This document shows positions 7,463-14,536 of a stretch of 64,000 nucleotides of DNA, piece after piece. This stretch comes from Spongiivirga citrea (GTDB lineage Bacteria > Bacteroidota > Bacteroidia > Flavobacteriales > Flavobacteriaceae): the NCBI RefSeq assembly GCF_010671565.1, contig NZ_JAABOQ010000004.1:248001-312000 (forward strand), written 5' to 3'. The notes beneath the pieces were generated by a model. The model did not search any database. It saw only the letters and a program-made list of their open reading frames with translations, and was not told the origin of the DNA. The position numbers and the translations under genes were made by a program. How positions within the stretch are numbered: position 1 is the stretch's first letter; each line of letters begins with the position of its first letter.

Positions 7463-9406
7463 ATGATCAACATCACACTACCCGATGGTTCGGTTAGAAG
7501 TTTTGAAGCGGGAATTACTCCAATGGGAGTGGCACAAGATATTAGTGAGGGCTTTGCAAGAAATGTCATTTCAGCGACCTTTAATACTACTAAAGTTGAA
7601 ACCACCACCCCTTTACAAACCGATGGTGATCTTACACTTTATACTTGGCGAGATAAAGAAGGCAAAGAAGCCTTTTGGCATAGTAGCTCTCACGTTCTAG
7701 CCCAAGCACTGGAGGAGTTATATCCTGGCGTGAAACTAACGATTGGTCCAGCCATCGATAATGGTTTTTATTATGATGTAGATTTAGGCGATAATGTAAT
7801 ATCTGATAAAGATTTTAAAAAAATCGAAGATAAGATGTTAGAAATCGCTCGCGGTAAACACGATTTTAAAATGCGAGCGGTCACTAAAACCGAAGCATTG
7901 GATTTCTACAAATCTCAGAATAATGAATTCAAGGTTGAACTGATCCAGAATTTAGAAGATGGTACAATTACCTTCTGCGATCATGACTCATTTACAGATT
8001 TATGTCGTGGTGGACATATTCCAAATACAGGAATCATCAAAGCAGTGAAAATAATGAGCGTTGCTGGTGCATACTGGCGTGGTGATGAAAACAAGCCGCA
8101 GCTAACACGTGTTTATGGTACTTCATTCCCAAAACAAAAAGAGCTTAAGGAATATCTCGAGCTTATTGAGGAAGCAAAGAAACGAGATCACAGAAAATTA
8201 GGAAAGGAATTAGAGTTATTTACGTTTTCTCAAAAAGTGGGTCAAGGCTTACCTCTTTGGTTACCTAAAGGCGCTGCTTTGCGCGAACGTTTAGAGAACT
8301 TTTTAAAAGCAGCACAGAAAAAAGCTGGCTACGAAATGGTAGTATCTCCACATATTGGTTCTAAAGAACTGTATGTGACTTCGGGGCATTATGCTAAATA
8401 TGGTGAAGATAGTTTTCAGCCAATTACCACACCCAAAGATGATGAAGAGTTTTTGCTAAAGCCTATGAACTGTCCGCATCACTGCGAGATATACAATAGC
8501 AAACCTTTTAGTTATAAGGACCTACCAAAACGTTTTGCTGAGTTTGGTACCGTTTACCGTTATGAGCAGAGTGGCGAACTACACGGATTAAGTCGTGTTC
8601 GAGGTTTCACGCAGGATGATGCGCATATATTTTGTATGCCAGATCAATTAGATCAGGAATTTAAAAATGTAATCGATCTGTCACTTTACGTATTAGGTTC
8701 CTTAGGCTTTGAAACCTTTACAGCTCAAGTATCAGTTCGCGATCCTGAAAATCCCGATAAATATATTGGTGATGTTGAAAATTGGGAAAAAGCTGAAAAT
8801 GCCATTTTAAACGCGGTAAAAGACAAAGGCTTAGATTATGTAATTGAAGAGGGGGAAGCAGCTTTTTATGGTCCCAAGTTAGATTTTATGGTGAAGGATG
8901 CGCTAGGTAGAAGTTGGCAATTGGGTACAATTCAAGTGGATTATAATCTACCAGAACGTTTTGATCTCACTTACAAAGGAAGTGATAATGAACTACACCG
9001 ACCAGTGATGATACACCGTGCTCCTTTTGGAAGTATGGAACGCTTTATAGCCTTGCTTTTAGAGCATACTGGGGGTAATTTCCCTTTATGGTTAAATCCT
9101 GAGCAAGTCATGATATTGAGTATCAGCGAAAAATATGAGAAATATGCTGAAAATGTTTTAAATTTATTAGAAAATCACGAAATTCGCGCCCTTGTAGATA
9201 ATCGTAATGAGACGATCGGCAAAAAAATTAGAGAAGCCGAGATGAAAAAGTACCCCTACATGATCATCGTGGGAGAACAAGAAGCTGAGAAAGGTACTAT
9301 TTCAGTGAGAAAACATGGGCAGCAAGACCTAGGATCAATTACCATCGAACAATTTGCCGATTTGGTAAAAAGTGAGATAAATAGTACTTTAAAGCAGTTT
9401 AACTAA
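7463..9406 (+). CDS. thrS: threonyl-tRNA synthetase
   Basis: Class II aminoacyl-tRNA synthetase that charges tRNA-Thr, 647 residues as in most bacteria. Order of domains: N-terminal TGS domain (residues 1-60), the editing domain with HSSSHVLAQAL and CRGGHI, the catalytic core with MNCPHHCEIY and RYEQSGELHGLSRVRGFTQD (motif 2), the IHRAPFGSMERF motif 3 region, and the anticodon-binding domain near the end (VRKHGQQDLGSI). The zinc ligands (Cys of MNCPHH, His of DDAHIF, His of IHRAPF) are all present. It leads a translation operon with infC 13 bases downstream. Confidence 0.98.
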   Translation: MINITLPDGSVRSFEAGITPMGVAQDISEGFARNVISATFNTTKVETTTPLQTDGDLTLYTWRDKEGKEAFWHSSSHVLAQALEELYPGVKLTIGPAIDNGFYYDVDLGDNVISDKDFKKIEDKMLEIARGKHDFKMRAVTKTEALDFYKSQNNEFKVELIQNLEDGTITFCDHDSFTDLCRGGHIPNTGIIKAVKIMSVAGAYWRGDENKPQLTRVYGTSFPKQKELKEYLELIEEAKKRDHRKLGKELELFTFSQKVGQGLPLWLPKGAALRERLENFLKAAQKKAGYEMVVSPHIGSKELYVTSGHYAKYGEDSFQPITTPKDDEEFLLKPMNCPHHCEIYNSKPFSYKDLPKRFAEFGTVYRYEQSGELHGLSRVRGFTQDDAHIFCMPDQLDQEFKNVIDLSLYVLGSLGFETFTAQVSVRDPENPDKYIGDVENWEKAENAILNAVKDKGLDYVIEEGEAAFYGPKLDFMVKDALGRSWQLGTIQVDYNLPERFDLTYKGSDNELHRPVMIHRAPFGSMERFIALLLEHTGGNFPLWLNPEQVMILSISEKYEKYAENVLNLLENHEIRALVDNRNETIGKKIREAEMKKYPYMIIVGEQEAEKGTISVRKHGQQDLGSITIEQFADLVKSEINSTLKQFN

Positions 9407-9419
9407 AAAATAGTAAGTC

Positions 9420-9974
9420 ATAGCAATACGTAGAAGAAGAAGTAGAGGTCCGGCAAGGATCATAAAAGAAGACCAACACCGAATAAACCGAAAAATTCGC
9501 GAAGACGAGGTAAGACTTGTTGGAGAGAATGTTGAAATTGGAGTATATCCGATAGCAAAAGCATTAGCTATAGCTGAAGAGCAGGAACTTGATCTGGTTG
9601 AAATTTCGCCAAATGCAAAACCTCCTGTTTGTAAGGTAATGGATTATAAAAAGTTTCTTTACGAACAAAAGAAACGAGATAAAGCCTTAAAATCAAAGGC
9701 AACCAAAGTGACCATTAAGGAAATTAGATTTGGACCTAATACCGATGATCACGATTATGAGTTTAAAAAGAAACATGCTGAGAAGTTCTTAAAAGAAGGT
9801 GCCAAGTTAAAAGCATACGTTTTCTTTAAAGGACGTTCCATCATATATAAAGATCAAGGTGAGATCTTATTACTTAGACTAGCTCAAGAGTTAGAAGAGC
9901 TAGGAAAAGTAGAACAAATGCCGAAATTGGAAGGAAAGCGTATGATTATGTTCATCGCACCTAAGAAGAAATAA
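9420..9974 (+). CDS. infC: translation initiation factor IF-3, AUA start
   Basis: IF-3 binds the 30S subunit, prevents premature subunit joining and checks the initiator codon. The first ATG in this frame (9639) would remove the whole N-terminal domain. The frame is open back to stops at 9411 and 9414, and upstream of 9639 it encodes clear IF-3 sequence: [30 protein letters not shown] and [14 protein letters not shown]. The only plausible initiator is ATA at 9420, giving M-A-I-R-R-R-R and 184 residues, the normal length. Use of a rare start fits the known autoregulation of infC, where IF-3 rejects non-AUG starts. The start 13 bases after thrS supports coupling. Confidence 0.93.
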   Translation: MAIRRRRSRGPARIIKEDQHRINRKIREDEVRLVGENVEIGVYPIAKALAIAEEQELDLVEISPNAKPPVCKVMDYKKFLYEQKKRDKALKSKATKVTIKEIRFGPNTDDHDYEFKKKHAEKFLKEGAKLKAYVFFKGRSIIYKDQGEILLLRLAQELEELGKVEQMPKLEGKRMIMFIAPKKK

Positions 9975-10009
9975 ATAGAATAACGAAGACCGATAAATTT
10001 TAGGAAGTA

Positions 10010-10207
10010 ATGCCGAAAATGAAAACAAAATCCAGTGCTAAGAAGCGTTTTAAGCTTACCGGTACTGGTAAAATTAAGAGAAAGCACGCTTTTAAGAGTC
10101 ACATTTTGACGAAAAAATCGAAAAAGCGTAAGCTAGCGTTAACACACAGTACTTTAGTACACGAAAGTGATGTTGACAATATTAAGACGCAATTACGTTT
10201 AAAGTAA
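10010..10207 (+). CDS. rpmI: 50S ribosomal protein L35
   Basis: 65-residue, very basic protein of the large subunit. The N-terminal [18 protein letters not shown] and [13 protein letters not shown] are typical of L35. It is the third gene of the conserved thrS-infC-rpmI-rplT order, 35 bases after infC. The following 101 bases before rplT carry no gene; in other bacteria this spacing can hold an L20 autoregulatory structure, but I could not define one by eye. Confidence 0.97.
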   Translation: MPKMKTKSSAKKRFKLTGTGKIKRKHAFKSHILTKKSKKRKLALTHSTLVHESDVDNIKTQLRLK

Positions 10208-10308
10208 TTTAAACAGCGTCAGGTTAAAATTAGTTATAAACCTTGGAGTTAGGCCATTTAAAATGAGCAAGTGTCAGTTGACCGCCTACTACAAAAAAAT
10301 TTAAAATT

Positions 10309-10653
10309 ATGCCAAGATCAGTTAATTCTGTTGCGAAGAGAGCAAGAAGAAAAAAAGTTCTTAAGCAAGCAAAAGGTTACTTCGGAAGACGTAAGAACGT
10401 TTGGACAGTAGCAAAAAATGCGGTAGAGAAAGCAATGTCTTACTCATACCGTGACCGTAGAAACAAAAAGAGAACATTCCGCGCACTTTGGATCACCCGT
10501 ATTAATGCAGGTGCCCGTTTACACGGTATGTCATACTCACAATTCATGGGTAAAGTAAAAGCTAATAATATCGAATTAAACCGTAAGGTTTTAGCCGATT
10601 TAGCAATGAACCACCCAGAGGCTTTTAAAGCCGTTGTTGATAAGGTAAAATAA
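10309..10653 (+). CDS. rplT: 50S ribosomal protein L20
   Basis: 114-residue large-subunit protein needed for early 50S assembly and, in many bacteria, a translational repressor of its own operon. Matches the family along its length: [58 protein letters not shown] and the C-terminal globular part. It is the last gene of the thrS operon and is followed by a strong terminator. Confidence 0.98.
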   Translation: MPRSVNSVAKRARRKKVLKQAKGYFGRRKNVWTVAKNAVEKAMSYSYRDRRNKKRTFRALWITRINAGARLHGMSYSQFMGKVKANNIELNRKVLADLAMNHPEAFKAVVDKVK

Positions 10654-10686
10654 GGCGTTAAGCCATTAATTAATAAAGTCTTCGTT

Positions 10687-10726
10687 AAAAAATCCTGACT
10701 CGTATGAGTTGGGATTTTTTGTTTTT
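10687..10726 (+). terminator. intrinsic terminator of the thrS-rplT operon
   Basis: AAAAAATCC ... GACTC GTAT GAGT ... GGATTTTTT forms a long stem with a 4-base loop, ending in a T-run, 34 bases after the rplT stop. Confidence 0.85.
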
Positions 10727-10755
10727 ATATCTTTCTTTTCAGCAAATGTGCAATC

Positions 10756-11166
10756 ATGAAAAAATTAATACTCCTATCTAGCATTACGTTAGTGGTAAGT
10801 TTGTTAGCAGCTTATTTCCTAATTGCTATTTTAAATTCGTCTGGTTTTAATATCTCGGTTATTGCTGTCATTGTAAATGAAATAACCACTTCAGCATTGG
10901 CAAAATTGCTTTTCACGTCCTTGTTATATTTCTCCTTGCTAATCATTTTACCATTTTTAAGTACAGAAATCACACGATGGCTTGGACTTAAAAAAAGTGA
11001 TTTTTGGAAACTTTTTATAAGTCTTGAGTTATTGGTTTTGGCTTTCTCTTATCTTTCAACACCACCAGATATGACATCGACTATTCTCATGTTTGCAGTA
11101 TGTCAATTAATTGTTATTGTAAATATCATCGCATTCTGGAAAACTTTAAATCAGAAAAAAGCATAG
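10756..11166 (+). CDS. four-helix membrane protein, function unknown
   Basis: 136-residue protein with four predicted transmembrane helices: around residues 5-25 (LLSSITLVVSLLAAYFLIAIL), 50-72, 85-102 and 108-130. It has no charged motif or ligand signature that I recognise. It stands alone between the rplT terminator and the convergent cspA gene, with only about 30 bases for its own promoter; readthrough from rplT is possible. The ATG at 10756 is followed by a typical MKK start, which supports the reading. Confidence 0.7.
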   Translation: MKKLILLSSITLVVSLLAAYFLIAILNSSGFNISVIAVIVNEITTSALAKLLFTSLLYFSLLIILPFLSTEITRWLGLKKSDFWKLFISLELLVLAFSYLSTPPDMTSTILMFAVCQLIVIVNIIAFWKTLNQKKA

Positions 11167-11220
11167 AAGTTATTGAGTGTGAATTAGAATTATAGGATGT
11201 CAACCTTTTTAAACTAGGAC

Positions 11221-11250
11221 AAAAAAAGCCCCAACATCTGTCAGGGCTTT
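11221..11250 (-). terminator. terminator of cspA
   Basis: On the minus strand, AAAGCCC and GGGGCTTTTTTT flank a short loop, giving a GC-rich stem followed by seven T's, 24 bases after the cspA stop. The symmetric A/T arms mean it could also serve the convergent 10756 gene. Confidence 0.8.
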
Positions 11251-11273
11251 CATTGAAAATATAAAGATAAGTC

Positions 11274-11465
11274 TTAGATAACTTTTACGTTTACTGCGTT
11301 TAATCCTTTGTTTCCTTCTTTAAGGTCAAATGTAACCTCGTCACCTTCTCTAATCTCATCGATTAATCCTGAAATGTGTACGAAGTGATCTTTTTCAACT
11401 CCTTCTTCAGTGATGAAACCAAATCCTTTGGTGTCGTTGAAAAATTTTACTGTTCCTTTACTCAT
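11274..11465 (-). CDS. cspA: cold-shock domain protein (CspA family)
   Basis: 63-residue single cold-shock domain, a five-stranded OB fold that binds single-stranded RNA or DNA and melts RNA structure. RNP1 is present as KGFGFI (residues 13-18) and RNP2 as HFVHIS (27-32). The start MSKGTVKFFNDTKGF is canonical. The rest of the gap to 11767 (302 bases) holds the terminator at 11634-11667 and otherwise AT-rich sequence with no recognisable element. Confidence 0.96.
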   Translation of the reverse strand: MSKGTVKFFNDTKGFGFITEEGVEKDHFVHISGLIDEIREGDEVTFDLKEGNKGLNAVNVKVI

Positions 11466-11633
11466 TGTACTTTAATTTAATGTATTAATATTTAATAGTT
11501 TGCAAAGATGATGCCATTAATTTTAATACTGGTCATTTATTTCTTTTATTTTCTTGATAAGACTAAAACACTAGATACTGTAAACCTCTAAAACTTCAAT
11601 TTTTTCATCTTATCGAAACGTATCTATAATACA

Positions 11634-11667
11634 AAAAAGCCCTAACTACTCCTTGTCAGGGCTCTTT
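11634..11667 (-). terminator. terminator of the cytolysin-like gene
   Basis: Read on the minus strand: GAGCCCT, a 13-base loop, AGGGCT, then TTTTT. It lies about 100 bases past the stop of the 11768 gene and nothing else on that strand ends there, so it closes that transcript. Confidence 0.75.
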
Positions 11668-11767
11668 AATAAATAGTATGGTAATTATCCCCCAATAATT
11701 ACCACACTATTTTAAATTCAAATAATCAACTCTTTAAGTGAGGGGTAATATGGGTAGTTTAGGGTTT

Positions 11768-13690
11768 TTAGTTTACAAAATAGGGGCCATTAAATGTATT
11801 TGGCTGAGTCTGAATAATCATTTGATCTCCTTCCCAGTTAAAGTATATAACTTCTAATGTGGTTGGCCCAAATTGAACCTTTGTAGTAGCACCAACACTT
11901 TCAAAAAAGTCGACTCCAAATATTGTCTTAGGGGCATCGATATCAGACCAGACATAACGATCAAGAGTTCTATCAAAGTTTAGCGCAATTGTACTTTTAC
12001 CATCATTTGAAAAATAACGTTGAGTAGCATCTTCACTATATTGAATAGCGGCATCAATACCATCATTTGCAAAAGGAAATGAAGTCACTGGGTTAATGGT
12101 AGTAGCATAATAGGTACTCGCTTCAAAAAATTTGGGGGATCCATCAGTATTTCTCTCTATAGTACCAATTGGATTATTTGGTGAAGAAAGAATAGAACTT
12201 GTAGAGTCGTAATTAAATTTTAAAAATTTAGTCCCATCCATATTGAATAAATGGATTCTATCTTCCCCCCAGCGAACTGCTGCGCCAATAGGTCCCGTCG
12301 ATATATGATTCGAGGTTATTGCCCCCTCCCAGTCACTAACATCCCAAATACGTGGTGCTTCTCCGCTGCCTACATTATAATAGGCGTATTTATCACCTGT
12401 TTTATTGTACATTACAATAATCTTACCGGTTAATTGAAAAGCAGCGCCAATTCCGTCTTCAAAAAGATCAACCAATGGTCTATATACATCTGGAGGTAAA
12501 ATACCTTTTACTTCACAGCTTACGATATCATATTCAGTAGCTAATTTTGTACCTACAACAATGTCAGGACGTTCTACACTTCTAACCACGTATGACAGAG
12601 GTAGGCCTGCTCTAATATCTGTACTTGCTCCTATTTTATTAGCAATTGCAGCTATAGATGTTTCTCCAAGAAGTTGAAAAGAACCCTCTGCATCACCACC
12701 ATAGGCAATTGATTTAATTTTTACTTCTTTTAATGAATTAAAAGTCTCCACATCTAAGGAGCCAGAACCGTTTATGGCAGCAGCATCGTATGTTACTTTT
12801 AAACTTGCTTGCATTTCTTCACGACTTGAGGTTGATTCTATGAGCATATAAAATATACGACCATACGTAACTGAAGAAATAAAGGTCGCAGGGTTATCGG
12901 CTTGTACAAATGTTTCAAGCTGTTCTGGTGTTACGTTATCTCCAAATATTTCATCGAGACTCGTTGGTAAATCAAAACTCATCGTATAATACGACTGATT
13001 TACTTTCACCAAGGTTCTGTTATATTCTTTTTCGGTACTAAATGACATATTTCCTTCCACTTTTGTGGTAAATGTTTCTACTTCAATACCCATCTCTAAT
13101 GCCATTTGGCTTTCTGATTCAATTTGTATTATATCTACCTGAAAATTAGCCGGGACTACCTCACCAGCATTTGCGATGATATTGTTCATTCCATTCTGAA
13201 TTGAACTTTTTTTAACTTCGTCTACCGTAAACGTAGAATTTGTATTCCCGTTATTGAGGTCATATGAGATTGTTCCACCTGCCCGCCCAACAACAATTGG
13301 TTTTGGTGTTGCGTCGGTTAAGGTTTTTCCTTGTAATAAATTTCCAGGAAAAACGACATCGGCATTACTATTAAATAACGGAAATTGTCCATTACCATCT
13401 AGTACACTCACTGTTTCAGTAACACAAACAGATCGCTCTGTGACTTCTCCGCCTTCTTCATCTTCTCTTTCATAATCCTCATTCATAGGAGCTGATGTGG
13501 CAATCGTTTCCATCGTTCTAGATTCAGGGAAAGGCTCGAATTCGCCCCCTGCAGCAAATACTTGCGCAAATGTAAGCCCCTCAGTTACATCCGGTTCTTC
13601 TTCCGCTACTGGTGGTTCTTCAGTTACTTCGTCTTTGCTGCATCCCGCAAGTAAAAAAAGACACAACAAAAATAACATTGATTTTTTCAT
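11768..13690 (-). CDS. cholesterol-dependent-cytolysin-like lipoprotein with hemopexin-like C-terminus
   Basis: 640-residue exported lipoprotein (LLAGCSKD, Cys17) with an acidic linker to about residue 85. Residues 95-392 match domains 1-3 of the thiol-activated/cholesterol-dependent cytolysins: VFPGNLLQGKTL (113-124), KPIVVGRAGGTISYDL (130-145), NQSYYTMSFD (231-240), the PATFISSVTYGRIFYMLIES run (267-286), the Gly pair in SIAYGGDAEG (327-336) and GLPLSYVVRS (362-371). Domain 4 with the Trp-rich undecapeptide is absent. Residues 400-640 instead carry four blades of hemopexin type, for example GIGAAFQLTGKIIVMYNK (413-430), GPIGAAVRWGEDRIHLF (466-482) and DGIDAAIQYSED (543-554). The fold suggests a pore-former that uses a different target. 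A two-component system lies upstream on the same strand, with repeated sites between. Related CDC-like proteins exist in Bacteroidota. Pore formation is inferred, not shown. Confidence 0.85.
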   Translation of the reverse strand: MKKSMLFLLCLFLLAGCSKDEVTEEPPVAEEEPDVTEGLTFAQVFAAGGEFEPFPESRTMETIATSAPMNEDYEREDEEGGEVTERSVCVTETVSVLDGNGQFPLFNSNADVVFPGNLLQGKTLTDATPKPIVVGRAGGTISYDLNNGNTNSTFTVDEVKKSSIQNGMNNIIANAGEVVPANFQVDIIQIESESQMALEMGIEVETFTTKVEGNMSFSTEKEYNRTLVKVNQSYYTMSFDLPTSLDEIFGDNVTPEQLETFVQADNPATFISSVTYGRIFYMLIESTSSREEMQASLKVTYDAAAINGSGSLDVETFNSLKEVKIKSIAYGGDAEGSFQLLGETSIAAIANKIGASTDIRAGLPLSYVVRSVERPDIVVGTKLATEYDIVSCEVKGILPPDVYRPLVDLFEDGIGAAFQLTGKIIVMYNKTGDKYAYYNVGSGEAPRIWDVSDWEGAITSNHISTGPIGAAVRWGEDRIHLFNMDGTKFLKFNYDSTSSILSSPNNPIGTIERNTDGSPKFFEASTYYATTINPVTSFPFANDGIDAAIQYSEDATQRYFSNDGKSTIALNFDRTLDRYVWSDIDAPKTIFGVDFFESVGATTKVQFGPTTLEVIYFNWEGDQMIIQTQPNTFNGPYFVN

Positions 13691-13838
13691 TTTAAATAGT
13701 TTTAGTGATTAGTACTTTTAGTTATTAAAACTTCACCAACAAGCTTTGAAAACGAGATACTCCTAAAACTTTGAGAAAGCGTAATCATCTATTGCTAGTT
13801 TAATGACCGCAAGCTATTTAAAGTGTATATGTTGTGAA

Positions 13839-13876
13839 ATACGTAGCAATGTATCATTATACGTAGGGCTACGTAG
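13839..13876. promoter_or_regulatory. three TACGTAG sites, likely response-regulator operator
   Basis: ATACGTAG at 13839-13846, ATACGTAG at 13859-13866 and CTACGTAG at 13869-13876. The TACGTAG cores start 20 and 10 bases apart, so all lie on the same face of the helix. They are 149-186 bases upstream of the cytolysin-like gene and just after the stop of the NarL/LuxR-type regulator gene. NarL-family proteins bind TAC-containing heptamers, so these are candidate sites for that regulator. The same octamer also occurs once within infC, as expected by chance for an 8-mer. Confidence 0.6.
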
Positions 13877-13891
13877 AGAGGAAGAAATTGT

Positions 13892-14536
13892 TTAAATGGT
13901 AGCGAGAAATTCCTTGTGCTCTTTTGTCCAAACAACAAGAGAATCCGTTTGCGGAGCTAAGTCTAATTTGGCTATAATATTAGCCCGATGTTTTTCCACC
14001 GTGCGACTAGAGATACTTAATTGCTCACCTATTTCTTTTGATGATTTTCCTTGAGCGACCAAACGTACAATGGTTCGTTCTGACGGTGACAGCAATTTAA
14101 TTTTTTGTAGTTGGGGCCGAATTTCATTGTCAACAACATCATTAAAAACCGAACTAAAATATGGGATGCCTTTACTAACACTTTGTATGCACTTATGCAA
14201 CTCAATAAAAGGCTCATCTTTTATCATATAGCCCGATATATTTAATGATTGTGCCTTATGAATAAAGCCGCGTTCTTTATGCGAGGTGAGGATGATGAAT
14301 TTGGTCTCTATATTTTTTTCTTTACATTTTTTGACGACCTCAAAACCACTTAGCATTGGCATTTCTACATCTAGCAAGGCAATAGTTGGATTTAACACCA
14401 TTATCTTTTCTAAGGCATTGGCACCATTTTCTGCCTTACCGACGACATTGTAATTAAATTCTTTTAGCTCATCGACCAATCCTTTTAATAACATTGGGTG
14501 ATCATCTGCCACGAAAATAGTTATGCCGTTACTCAT
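13892..14536 (-). CDS. LuxR/NarL-family response regulator
   Basis: 214-residue two-component transcription factor. The receiver domain (residues 5-120) has the acidic pair D11-D12, the phospho-acceptor D56 in LLDVEMP, T84 and K87. The DNA-binding HTH_LuxR domain is at about 148-208: LLSPSERTIVRLVAQGKSSK, IGEQLSISSRTVEKHRANI. It starts directly after the stop of the histidine kinase (adjacent bases 14536/14537), so the two are one operon. The next gene downstream on the same strand is the cytolysin-like lipoprotein, its most likely target. Confidence 0.95.
   Translation of the reverse strand: MSNGITIFVADDHPMLLKGLVDELKEFNYNVVGKAENGANALEKIMVLNPTIALLDVEMPMLSGFEVVKKCKEKNIETKFIILTSHKERGFIHKAQSLNISGYMIKDEPFIELHKCIQSVSKGIPYFSSVFNDVVDNEIRPQLQKIKLLSPSERTIVRLVAQGKSSKEIGEQLSISSRTVEKHRANIIAKLDLAPQTDSLVVWTKEHKEFLATI

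Noticed and set aside
9639-9974. ATG at 9639 as the start of infC
   Set aside because: It would delete the whole N-terminal IF-3 domain, whose sequence is plainly encoded from 9420 in the same frame.
10208-10308. L20 autoregulatory leader between rpmI and rplT
   Set aside because: The spacing is suggestive but I could not find a defined pseudoknot or stem by eye.
11768-13690. Reading the cytolysin-like protein as a true cholesterol-dependent cytolysin
   Set aside because: No undecapeptide or domain 4 is present, so cholesterol binding cannot be claimed.
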